Shown here: positions 34,701 to 43,961 of the stretch, one piece after another
Numbering within the stretch: the first letter of the stretch is position 1
Layout of the letters: each line of letters begins with the position of its first letter
DNA from: Amanita rubescens
Taxonomy: Eukaryota; Basidiomycota; Agaricomycetes; Agaricales; Amanitaceae
Reading direction: 5' to 3'
DNA: 64,000 nucleotides
Assembly (NCBI GenBank): GCA_015039365.1
Contig: WION01000014.1
Coordinates: 310,001-374,000, forward strand
Made by a program: the position numbers and the translations under genes
Notes under the pieces: model-generated
What the model saw: only the letters and a program-made list of their open reading frames with translations
Databases searched by the model: none
What the model was told of the DNA's origin: nothing

Positions 34701-35064
34701 ATTCTCTTGGGCTTTTGGGTAATTCAATAGGGTGTTATGTCGTGCGGTGTTTACTCTGAGGCTGCAGAACCGGTACATCCATACATGACCATTGTCTCCA
34801 TGATTATCATGGCTTTATGCCGTACCGGTACCATTATTATCCCTAATGACTTCATACTCACTAATCCCACGGAAGTACAGGCCTATAAACTGTGAGACAT
34901 AGTCTTTCACTCAGGCTGTTGTATAACTGATATATGGCCAGTTTTAGTCCGCACATATACGCGCATGGCACGACTGTACGACTGTCAGTGCTCGCAGCTC
35001 GCGTGACGCGTGCCAACCATAGTCAGCTTAGTAATCACATTCACTAGACACTTACGACGTTAAC
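34701..35064. other. Intergenic space
   Basis: About 360 bp between the minisatellite and the HNH_2 gene; an imperfect palindromic stretch near 34790-34830 (ACCATTGTCTCCATGATTATCATGG) is the only structure noticed. The rest is presumably the HNH_2 promoter. Confidence 0.35.
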
Positions 35065-36351
35065 ATGCCCGACACTGCACTCCCAGCTTCAGTCCCTCAA
35101 CGTATACAAAGCGAACCTACTGTCAACGCATATAATATGCTCTTGGGATTGGAGAAGGCGATCCTGGCGGATATGAGTTCCGCTAAGGAAGATAGGAGTG
35201 AAGTAAAAGATCTTATGTATTGCCGCATCGTTGGTCACTTCTTCCACCATGCACCAAGTGACGCGGGGCTTCAGAATCTCATACAAGAAGTTAGCTCAGC
35301 TTACGGGGACAGGCAGAAGGTACTTGACATCGGGAAATTGTTCTACCAGTATATTCTTTGCGTTTGTAAGTTCGTCTTGTCGATAGGCTGTTGTTCTTGA
35401 GTCCCTCCGGTTTTAACAAAGCCCAGTCGGATCTGCAGAGGACTGGGCTCCCAATAATTCTTTTCGACCATCATTTCACAATCTAGCAGACATGACGGAG
35501 AGCGTGGTTCAAGAAACCACCTTAAACTACGAGACAGCAAAAAGCAAGGTGATACACCTTTATGTTTCGACATCTTGCACTTGACGTCTTAAAAGGCATT
35601 AATACGTGATGGATTTAAATGCGTTGTTACGGGCACGTATGATCTTGACTCCGCCAAGGTGTTTCAAGAACTAGGGCAAGTGGCGGGTGCGAATGCAAGA
35701 GGAACTGAATGCGTTCACATTTTTTCCGAGTCTACAAATGTCAACATCAGTAAAGATTCCGAGAAGGTCAGTGGTCTTGAACAATATGGAGTGTTACATG
35801 TGATTCTTTAGGCCGACTCTCTAGCCTCTGCTTGGACCGTTCTGTCCCACTTTTCTGGCCGCGATAATCTACTGGACGAACTCAATGGTCGTAGCATACA
35901 TCGCTTAGAAAATGTCATGACAATGCGTCAAGACGTAAAATATCTGTTTGACAATTTCTCTTTCTGGTTCGAGCCAACAGTACGTAGCATTTTTTTTTAT
36001 GTAGAAGTCTATTTACTAATTGCTAATCCCTTCCATCAGGAGGTCGAAAATCAGTACAGATTGGAAGGGGCGGGATACGAAGCAGAATCTGGGATTCTTG
36101 ATAATTTAAACCCTGCTAGACTGATAACATTCACCACTCCCGATCCAGACAAGTTGCCCGTTCCCTCTCGAGAGTACTTGGCGCTTCATGCTGCCTGCAC
36201 CAAGGTTGCGCACTTTTCTGGAGCTGGCGAATATGCCGACTCCGTGTTAAGAGAGATGGAAGATACGTCAGTGTTGTCAAGCGATGGGTCTTCTGCTGCG
36301 ATTCTAGACCATGCGATCTGGGCTCCTCAGTGCAAGTTTATTCCCGTTTAG
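35065..36351 (+). CDS. HNH_2-type nuclease-domain protein
   Basis: Five exons (35065-35365, 35487-35548, 35596-35766, 35812-35979, 36040-36351) give 337 aa. The centre carries the HNH_2 pattern: ALIRDGFKCVVTGTYD, then TECVHIFSES (motif His), then VLSHFSGRDNLLDELNG and RLENVMTMRQDVKYLFDN. Many agaricomycete genomes hold dozens of such genes, and their biological role is not established; DNA cleavage is inferred from the domain. The N-terminal 120 residues are helical and not recognised. Complete, with clean introns. Confidence 0.8.
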
Positions 36352-36693
36352 TGCTCTTTCATGGGTTGGCCATGATTATTCTACCAAGTTCCTAATTGTA
36401 ATTATATTCGAATAATGGACTGGCACAAGTGCGCCCAGTAATACTAGTGCAAGGCATAGGTGCAGTTCTAATACGGAAGGTGGCGGCAGTAAAAGGCCAA
36501 TGATCTTCTAACTTTGCATTTTAAATTTCATGGATTATTATAATTTACTTTGCTATATTATGTATCTGCAGTTCCTGCATCCAGGCTCTCAAAGGCTGTG
36601 CAAAGCTGAAAAAAGGGCATAAGGACAAAAAGAGTATAAGAGACAATACAAGGAACAGCAGAAGCGAACGCCGCATCCAGGAGATATGTCTGG

Positions 36694-37034
36694 CTCGGCT
36701 GCGGGTTCAGAGCAGGGGTTGCCGCAGCCCTTCCTCAGCCAGACAATGCCCTGCAGAACCCATGATTGATTAATGTTTGCGACGAGAAATGCACAGCATG
36801 GAGGCGGAGCTTCCCTTTGCTACTCTCTTTCTCTTGCAGGTAACGTTCGCGCAGGCCCGGCTGGGTCAGGTTGAACGTATTTCTCTGTAGACTACCAGCT
36901 GCCCCGGCGCAGAATTCGAGTCCTCACCCGGTCCTGTCCACCGTCTCCGAGCGCGCTGGGCATTCGAAAGAGAAGGCCAACAATGATGAATACGTGTGGG
37001 TCTTTCACAGTGAGGACAGGAAGGAAAACAAGGT
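36694..37034 (+). repeat. Left direct repeat, about 340 bp
   Basis: Shares TCGGCTGCGGGTT, GATTGATT..TGTTTGCGA, GCGGAGCTTCCCTTTGCTAC and the block ending GGAAGGAAAACAAGGT with the right copy, in the same order and orientation. It carries about 45 bp near 36715-36760 that the right copy lacks. On the minus strand it encodes CFPSCPHCERPTRIHHC. Confidence 0.75.
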
Positions 37035-38510
37035 AGCTGGTGGGAGGCGGGCGCTTTGATCGAGGATGACGCCGTTCTTCTTCGTTTTAGATTCTTTGAC
37101 GTTGTGGGGGTTGTTGGGCTTGTCTGCAGGTCTGGGGCGGCCAGGGTGAAAGACAAGGGGGGAAATGCGGCCTGACATGGCGATGTCTTCGGGATCGGAG
37201 GGGGTCGTAGAGCTATTGTCGTTGGCGGAGGGAACCGAGGTGGGGTGTTGGTTTTGGACTAGTTGAATTCTTTTGCGTAGCTCCGTGACCTCCTGATTGA
37301 GTGCGTTGACTTGCTTTTCGGCTGAGAGGAGCTGATTTTGTAGGTTGTCAGTATTAGTAGTTGAAAGTTCGAGGGACTTAATGTGTTCGCGGGCACTATT
37401 GAGTTGACGTGTTAGCTCTTTGACTTCATCGCTATTCCATCTTTTTAAGTCGTGATAGGATTCGTTGAGCTGCTGGAGTTCGCTGCTTTGTGAAGCAAGG
37501 AATTGTGGCTTCGTTCCGACTCCATTTTGTATTCGTTGATGATTTCATTTGCTCGCGCGTCGGCTTCTAAAGCGTGCCGGATGTGTTCGTCTCTGTCTTT
37601 TTGCAGTTGAAGGATTTCCGCTGGTGCTTCACTCAGCCTTTCGATTTGACTGGTAAGGACTTGAAATTGTTGGAAGACGGGCCGAAGACGCCCGGGGCTA
37701 CGTCAGAGATGATGTCGCTAAATGCCAAAACGATTTGATCCGGGGAACCCCGTACGTGAAGGCCTTTCACTGTCAGGAGAGTTGAATCTAATGAAGTGGG
37801 CGAGCGAGATTATATTTGGTGAAGCCGTAAATAATTTGCCGGGAACGTCAGAGAGGAGCGTGCGCATTGTCGGGAAGTTGATACCCTGGTCAATCTCAAA
37901 GGCTACTTGAAGCTTGGATATTCTGTCGAGGTCGTCCAGGGGCTGCGCTGTGACGTATTCTGTATGTCCGTTCCACATGGAGTGCAAGTCGTCTCCTCGT
38001 TTGACCACATCTGAGATGGTGGTAGCTAGAATGTCTATGGCGTCTCTGTTTCGGTTCTTATGCCGAGGGGTGGGTTGCGGGGTGGGGGTGGTGAGGCATC
38101 GGGGGAGTTGCTCGGGATGAGCGGGCACAGCGGGGACGTCTGAGTATATGTGACCTTGTTCATCCTCAAAGGACTGGCGACGATGGAGGTTAGCACGTGT
38201 CGGAGCGGGGTGAGCAGGCGAAGGGCTTCTATATCTGCGGATCCGGGGAATAGGGGATGACGCGATGGTCAGAGGCGGCTGGATAGGACAGGGGGTGAAC
38301 GCCGCGGGTCTCACGCGGAAGTCTAGTGGTGACAACGTTAGAAGGGGGAGAGGCCTCTCGGAGGTGCCAGGGTTTGTAAAGCCCAATTGTGATGCGACAT
38401 AGCTTGTTGCAGGGAAATTGACTTTGCCAAGAGGGTGCGAGGGCCGGATCGGTTATCGAAGCCGATTGGGGGGGAAGGCGGGGAGATGGAGGTCTCCCCC
38501 TGCTCGACAT
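37035..38510 (-). pseudogene. Decayed coiled-coil gene of a dispersed family
   Basis: From MSMSSRGRPPSPRLPPQSAS (about 38510) the minus strand shows a Pro-rich N-part, then IVLAFSDIISDVAPG, then coiled-coil pieces (EILQLQKDRDEHIRHALEAD, QLNSAREHIKSLELSTTNTD, TELRKRIQLVQNQHP), then a basic tail. It runs into the left repeat, where a Cys/His cluster CPHCERPTRIHHC is read. The pieces lie in at least three frames; a +1 shift near 37690 between APG and FQQFQVLTSQIE, and a stop near 37500, cannot be spliced away. It is related to no named family that I know. The zinc-knuckle-like end recalls gag-type proteins, but this is weak. Confidence 0.5.
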
Positions 38511-38789
38511 AGACAAAGACGCAATACTTGTAGCTGTATTCGCAGTGGTTTCCCAATCCAGAAGGTGATAGTAAAAAAGGAAGGAGGAGCGTCTCGTTCA
38601 CTCGTTCGTCAACGTTGTTCTGTATTGCTTTTAGTCTTTTTTATTTCGTCACTGTCTCGTAAATCGGACGAGATCCTAAAAAAGCCCGCACTTTGCCTCT
38701 CTTAAATCTCTTTCCCACCGCGATACTTTCCTCTCACCCAGCCCTGAGCCAGTGTCTACCAGTCGGCCCTTTAGCTTTTTGCTAGCTCT

Positions 38790-40534
38790 TTGTACTCACA
38801 TTTTCGTTTTTGCATTTTCATTCCAGTGAATTTTAGCAGTGAATTCTTCAGCTCGTGCATTGCCGTTGCTCACCAAAAGAGCGTGGGGTTGCCTGTCTAT
38901 CCCACCAAGACCAAGGACATCCCACTCCCTCAGTCTCCCCCGATCTCCGACTCCTACCCCGGGGCTTTCTCTGACTTCTATGGCTTCCCTTCTTTCCCCA
39001 TCTCCATCTACCGCACAGGTGATGAGTGGCGAGTACCCAAGGGCCCCCAGGCACAGCGTGTGCCGAGGGAGGCCAGGCCCATCTGCAATCACCCAATCCA
39101 AGCCGTGTGGCGCACACTAGGCGAACAGGTGTACACGTACCTCGATTCCCTTGGGGTCTTGTGGTCGACCATTGATCCTGTCTGCTTTGCTGAAGAAGAA
39201 GGGGAAGTCAGTCCCCTCTATCTCTGGGTGGGTGTCAATCCCAGGTCTCTCTCCCTTGAGGTTGCCAAAATTGCAGCCATTGGCTGCAAAAAGATCCTCA
39301 CTGCTGCTCAGTTCCCAGACATTGAGATTGCTTTCAGGGAGTCTGTCTTCACCTGGTCTGCTAGCCCACAGCTTGTCAACCATGTCCTTTCCATAGACCC
39401 CACTGCTGACATCCGCAGCCCCTTCACTGGTGCTCTTGGTATTCAGATTGCTCCCCAAAAGACTCCTTACATTGAGGGCACTGGTGCCCTGTACCTCTGT
39501 GAAGGTGGCCAAAGCAACCGGATCTTCCTCCTGACTGTCCGCCATGTCCCACTCCCACTGAGCATACACCGCAATGAGCTCTATGAGCACAAAAGGGGCC
39601 TGCCTCGTCACAAGGTTCTCATCCTTGGTAGCAAAGCTTACTCAGATGCCCTTGAGGACATGATGGTTAAGATTGGGGATGAGATTGGCTTTGTCGATTA
39701 TTGCAAGCAGGAGCTTGCTGCATTGGGAGAGGTTGTTGAGGGTGAACATGCCACAGTAGCTGAGGCACGCAAGGTGATTAAGGATAACTTGGTGAATGCA
39801 GAGGAAACTATCACAGGTGTGGATGCATTCCACAGTGACATTACTAAGCACTGGGGCATAGCAAGCCAGCGTGTGCTTGGTCATGTCATCTATGCCCCTC
39901 CTATTTCTGTCAGTAATGGCCCCAGGCAATTCACTGAAGATTGGGCTTTGATTGAGCTCATTCATGACAAGATCAATTTGGATAGTTTCAAGGGTAATGT
40001 CATATATCTTGGTATGTTTCAATCTATGTTACTAAGGTCACCTAGTAACTAATATGTCCAGGAAACAAGATTTCACCCTCTGAGTTTGTCCACAAGATGC
40101 ACCCTCACCCAGAGGGTCGCTCCTCCTTTGAGTACCCAGTTGATGGTCTCCTTCAAGTTAAGGGCATCATCACGGAGGAGGAAATACACCAACCTACCTC
40201 ACTTGATGAAAATGAAGAGGAGTGCCTTATTGTCATCAAAAATGGTAGGAGCACTGGAGTCACTATTGGTCGTGGAACCAGTATAGAGTCCTTTGTTCGA
40301 GTACACCATGACTATGGCATCAAGTCAACATCAATGGAGATTGCCATCTACTCCTACAGCCACAAGGATGGCCCATTCTCTGCCCCTGGGGATTCTGGGT
40401 CCATTGTTGTTGATGGGAAGGGTCGTATTGTTGGCCTGCCAGTGCTCAATGGTGGTTCTGGCAAGATTGACTCTACAGATGTGAGCTATGTGACACCATA
40501 TTTCGGCTGCGGGTTTGGAGCAGCAGCCAGGTGA
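38790..40534 (+). CDS. PA-clan (trypsin-fold) serine-peptidase-like protein
   Basis: Exon 1 ends at 40010 and exon 2 runs from about 40061 to 40534; the 50-bp intron restores VIYL|GNKISPSEF. The frame is open for over 560 residues. Near the C-terminus HKDGPFSAPGDSGSIVVDGK carries the GDSG motif of chymotrypsin-fold peptidases. LLTVRHVPLP could hold the catalytic His and EDWALIEL the Asp, in the expected order His, Asp, Ser. No in-frame ATG exists before residue about 290, so either an upstream exon supplies the start or the start is lost. The last residues (YFGCGFGAAAR) are encoded by the right direct repeat, which suggests the natural C-terminus was replaced. Multicopy in agaricomycetes as I recall; function unknown. 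Confidence 0.65.
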
Positions 40535-40820
40535 TTGATTGGTGTTTGCGATGAGAAATGCACCGGATGGAGGCGGAGCTTCCCTTTGCTACTCTCTTTC
40601 TCTTGCAAGTAACGCTTGCGGGGCAGTCTGCGCGAGCCTCGGCTGCGTCGGGTTGAACGCATCCCTTTGTAGACTACCAGCTGCCCCTGGCGCAGCATTC
40701 GAGTTCGAGTCACCCAGTCCTATCCACCGTTTCCGAGCGCGCTGGGCATTCGAAAGAGAAGGCAAACAATGATGAATACGTGTGTGCCTTTCGCAGTGAG
40801 GACAGGAAGGAAAACAAGGT
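40503..40820 (+). repeat. Right direct repeat, about 320 bp
   Basis: Direct copy of 36694-37034, with a 45-bp deletion near its start and scattered substitutions. Begins inside the last codons of the peptidase-like gene and ends at 40820, where RPB1-like sequence starts on the minus strand. Confidence 0.75.
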
Positions 40821-41095
40821 GAGGTGCACGTGGGAACTGTCGAATTCAACAACTTGGCGGCTTCGATGCCAAGGACATTGAATCATGCAACTATTGGAGT
40901 ATGCTTGTCTGAAGTCGGCACCCTCGATACCTTCACGGTCTCGAGGTTGACGCCGTCCGCTTCCGGTACACTCTTTCTCGCAGTCAAGTGGAATGCAGGC
41001 AGCATCATTTGAGTGGCCGGTTCACCCATTGATTGCGCAGCTACTACGCCGCATATTTCTCCCGGATGGACCAGTGATCCACTGTGACCTGTCAA
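40821..41095 (-). pseudogene. rpb1: Fragment resembling RNA polymerase II largest subunit (RPB1)
   Basis: The minus strand reads [20 protein letters not shown] continuing [12 protein letters not shown]. This corresponds to the RPB1 signature HPGE(M)CGV(L)AAQSIGEPATQMTLNTFH. Further along, NVLGIEAAK and, one frame over, VVEFDSSHVHL match a more C-terminal RPB1 block (VLGIEA..VIEFDGSYVN). The segments between these are missing and there are stops and shifts, so this is a decayed, internally deleted copy. It ends exactly where the right repeat begins. Confidence 0.65.
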
Positions 41096-41439
41096 AGTAC
41101 AAGGCGAGATGAAACATCAACGATTCCCTGTTGAGCTTACGTATCACCCGCACAGTCCAGACAAGGAGTTACATCTCTGAGCCCATCTGATTGCAATCGT
41201 ATGGAGCTCGAATATGGTATGAGATGCGTGAATGGCTGCCTTGCGTGCGAGCCGAGCTCGGCGTCAGGCTTCAAGATAGTTTGCAAGGGATACTATGGCT
41301 GACAAGTGAGAGCGGTTAAGGAAAGGACAACGCACCAGACACCAGGCTGTATTGATGACAGTGAGCGCTGAGCACGCGTCAGAACATCAAAATCTCCAAG
41401 TCCGTTCGGGACAAACAAACATATTGGCACCTTCGTCAT

Positions 41440-41535
41440 ATCCGGGACAAAGTAAAATCTGCACCGATGATACTAACTCATTTGGGCCTTGATGAAACGG
41501 AACGACCTTCGTCGCCTCCTCCGCAACCAGAAGGG
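41440..41535 (+). pseudogene. Duplicated 3' coding fragment of the 26-28 kb coiled-coil gene
   Basis: Reads HLRHIRDKVKSAPMILTHLG continuing LDETERPSSPPPQPEG. It parallels LRHIQDKIKSARMITHLGLD and ERPSSPPPQPKD near the C-terminus of the gene at 26130-28016, here on the opposite strand. Homology stops abruptly at about 41535. Confidence 0.7.
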
Positions 41536-42060
41536 GGTGTCATACACGCAGCGAAGGAAGCTTGCCCGCGCTACAAATCAATCAAGAAGATCATAATTTC
41601 CCACCAGCGGGTCAACTCCTTCCCCAACCCCTTTAGCTGGATCCTCAAGCCCAGGAGACACCCCTACCGACCCGATCCCACAACGCGCTGGCTCTCTGAA
41701 CTCGATTTTATGGAAATGGACCCTGCCGTGCTCCATCCAGCCCGGCCCGAAGTCATTCTCGATGTAATTGAACAGACCGAAAAGGTTCTTGAGGGTATTT
41801 CTAGGTCCAACTTACATGGCAAGGTTGGAAACCGTCTGCGCCACCTCGCTATCAGCATCTTCTGCCTCCTTCAGGAATCAGGAGCCTACACCTTCCATGA
41901 TCCCTCGCTCCCCAGATCGTGCTCCTCCTGTGAAACGACGAGGTGCATCCACCAGATGTCCACTTTCGTCCCCTGCCAAATCAACTTTTGCTCAGGTAGC
42001 TGCAGACTCAGCCGACAGAATCCAGGACCTCTGCAATGTGCAAGTCCCGCATTAAACAGG
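41536..42060 (+). pseudogene. Gag-like reading frame, probably a retroelement ORF1 fragment
   Basis: In frame with the preceding fragment: FMEMDPAVLHPARPEVILDV, then EQTEKVLEGISRSNLHGKVG, then a basic Ser/Pro-rich part that continues one frame over (RAPPVKRRGASTRCPLSSPA, STFAQVAADSA). Helical segment followed by a basic Pro-rich TFAQVAA-type region is what I associate with ORF1 or gag of basidiomycete retroelements. Weak assignment; no reverse transcriptase follows. Confidence 0.35.
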
Positions 42061-42167
42061 GTACCAGGCGCGCCGGCAACATGGACACGCAGGTTCTAAA
42101 CAGAGGGAGGACGTCTCTCCTCAAGTTTCCTTTGGTGCCCACACATCTACTCGATGACACCTTCAAG

Positions 42168-43371
42168 TGTTTGCCACAATTATATTCCTCATCCTCATCT
42201 TTAATCACCGAACCCAAGGTATCACGTTTACCACTCACTGCTTACTCCAAATCTGCAGCCTAACTCCATCACCAGGATCTGACAGGTCGCGTCAGAAAAA
42301 TCACTGATCTATACTTCGCCTATGGCGATTTTTCAGAGGTATACAAGGGAATATATCGTGATGAGTCAGGACTTCCATGAGATGTGAGTTTTTTTAGCTT
42401 GAAACTAGCCGACATGTATTGAATGCCTTGTAAGGTTGCGATTAAGGTAATCAGGGGGTTGAACCCGAGTGAGGGTAACAAGGCAGCCGTATCCAAAGTG
42501 ACTGTGTCTTATTTACATGTCACCTCAACTTATTGACTTGCTCCAAGCGTCTGAACCGTGAAGCATTGTTGTGGCGCACACTAAAACATCCAAATGTGCT
42601 TGAATTTTTTGGCATAGTTCACAACATGGGTTCATTTTTTGGTCTGGTATCGCCATACTGTGAAAAGGGTCCCGTAGCAAATTACCTCGACGACAATCCG
42701 CAAACAGACCGTTTGGATCTAGTATCAACTCTTCCTCAGTTTACCTACCGCGTATTAATTTTTTGTTTAGATCCTTGGTGTAGCGAAAGGCATAGAGTAT
42801 CTCCATGAGAAAGACGTGATACACGGGGACATCAAAGGTGTACGTTATTCTGTCTCCAGTTGCTGTGGTTTTCGTGACTAGTCTTGTAGTCAAACGTCTT
42901 AATTGCAGATGACGGCAGACCCTTGCTATGTGATTTTGGGCGTTCCAAAATCACTAATCACCAGGGTCATACGACGACCAGTCCGACAGGATCTCTGCGA
43001 TATATGGCCCCGGAACTCATTTCGCACAACACAGATGAGAGCGACTATGTTCAATTTCTAATCAAAGCTACCGACGTGTACGGGTTCTCTATGCTTACTG
43101 TCAAGGTAGGTTTGTTTCAAATGATACCTGTGTTCCGAAACCATTGCCATAGATTTTGTCTGGACAGGAACCCTACCCCAAGATACGAAACGAGTTTAGA
43201 ATCACATTCAAAGTTCCTGAAGGTTTACGACCAATAAGGGAAGATTATCAACTATCCGTTCTGCATGAGAAGATATGGGATATTTTGGAGCTTTGCTGAG
43301 TGAAGGATCCCGCAGAGAGGCTTACGATATCAGACGTCGTACAGCGAATATCCAATATTGGATGAAGTTAT
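42168..43371 (+). pseudogene. Dead inverted copy of the kinase gene at 49823-51019
   Basis: Aligns over its whole length with the minus-strand kinase gene. The counterpart of the start exon lacks about 17 bp including the ATG (AATCACC joins directly to GAACCCAAGG). CGA in SGLPRD is TGA near 42379, GGFSEVYKG reads GDFSEVYKG, and TGG in LELCWVKDP is TGA near 43298. The remaining sequence (LLWRTLKHPNVLEFFGI, LCDFGRSKI, LRYMAPELI) is still easily readable, so the copy is young. Several changes are CpG to TpG or CpA. Confidence 0.85.
42168..43371 (+). repeat. Left arm of a 1.2-kb inverted repeat
   Basis: Pairs with 49805-51062. Homology starts around GTGTTTGCCAC and ends at TATCCAATATTGGATGAAG on both sides. 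The arms flank 6.4 kb containing two unrelated genes. Confidence 0.8.
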
Positions 43372-43961
43372 TTAGGCCCGCGGCACCCGTCATCGTCGCG
43401 ACCGAGAGGCCACCACCTTTCCTACCTACTAGCTTCTACATGCGCACGTCCACGCACGGTATGTAAAAAGTTGTCGCAGCTGGTCTGAACGCCCTCTCCG
43501 TGCGTACGGTTACCGCGAAGGCTGCAGCTATACTAGCACTAACGACGATGTGGAGACATCGCCCCCGTTTTGTTTTGGCTTATAGGCCCTCATGGGCGTA
43601 AGTCTTTTTATCGCAGGAACGAAAGGCTGTTCTCTCTTCCTTTCTTTCTAATTTCTGTCACATCATGTTCGGTTTTTATCCCTCCAACCAGTCCTATTTA
43701 AGCTACTTTACAGTGCTTCCCTCACGCGTACATGAGACGCAACGCATGCCTACTACATATGTTCGTAGTTGCTTATTCACTTTACTTATTCACAAGTAGC
43801 GCTCGATTGCATAAACCCTAACCATACTAATTATTTAGTGCGACAACGTTGCTGATTCAGCGTGACACACTTTACTTCTATTTTCCGGAGATACTCAACC
43901 ATGGGCAGAACAAGTACATCGTTTTTGAGCATTTCTTGAACCTCCTGACTGGGTAATCCAG
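43372..43961. other. No gene seen
   Basis: About 590 bp between the dead kinase and the GTPase gene. The basic first exon expected for the GTPase was searched for here and not found. Confidence 0.4.

Larger units (their letters stand above)
36694..40820. mobile_element. Candidate 4.1-kb composite element bounded by direct repeats
   Basis: Two direct repeats (36694-37034 and 40503-40820) bracket a divergent gene pair: a coiled-coil gene on the minus strand (to 38510) and a GDSGS peptidase-like gene on the plus strand. I see no reverse transcriptase, integrase or transposase inside. The right border falls next to an RPB1-like fragment. An alternative is that the repeats are two independent fragments of a dispersed sequence, the right one truncated. 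Mobile status is inference. Confidence 0.4.

Noticed and set aside
35089..35286. Minus frame within the HNH_2 first exon
   Set aside because: Shadow of the coding exon on the other strand.
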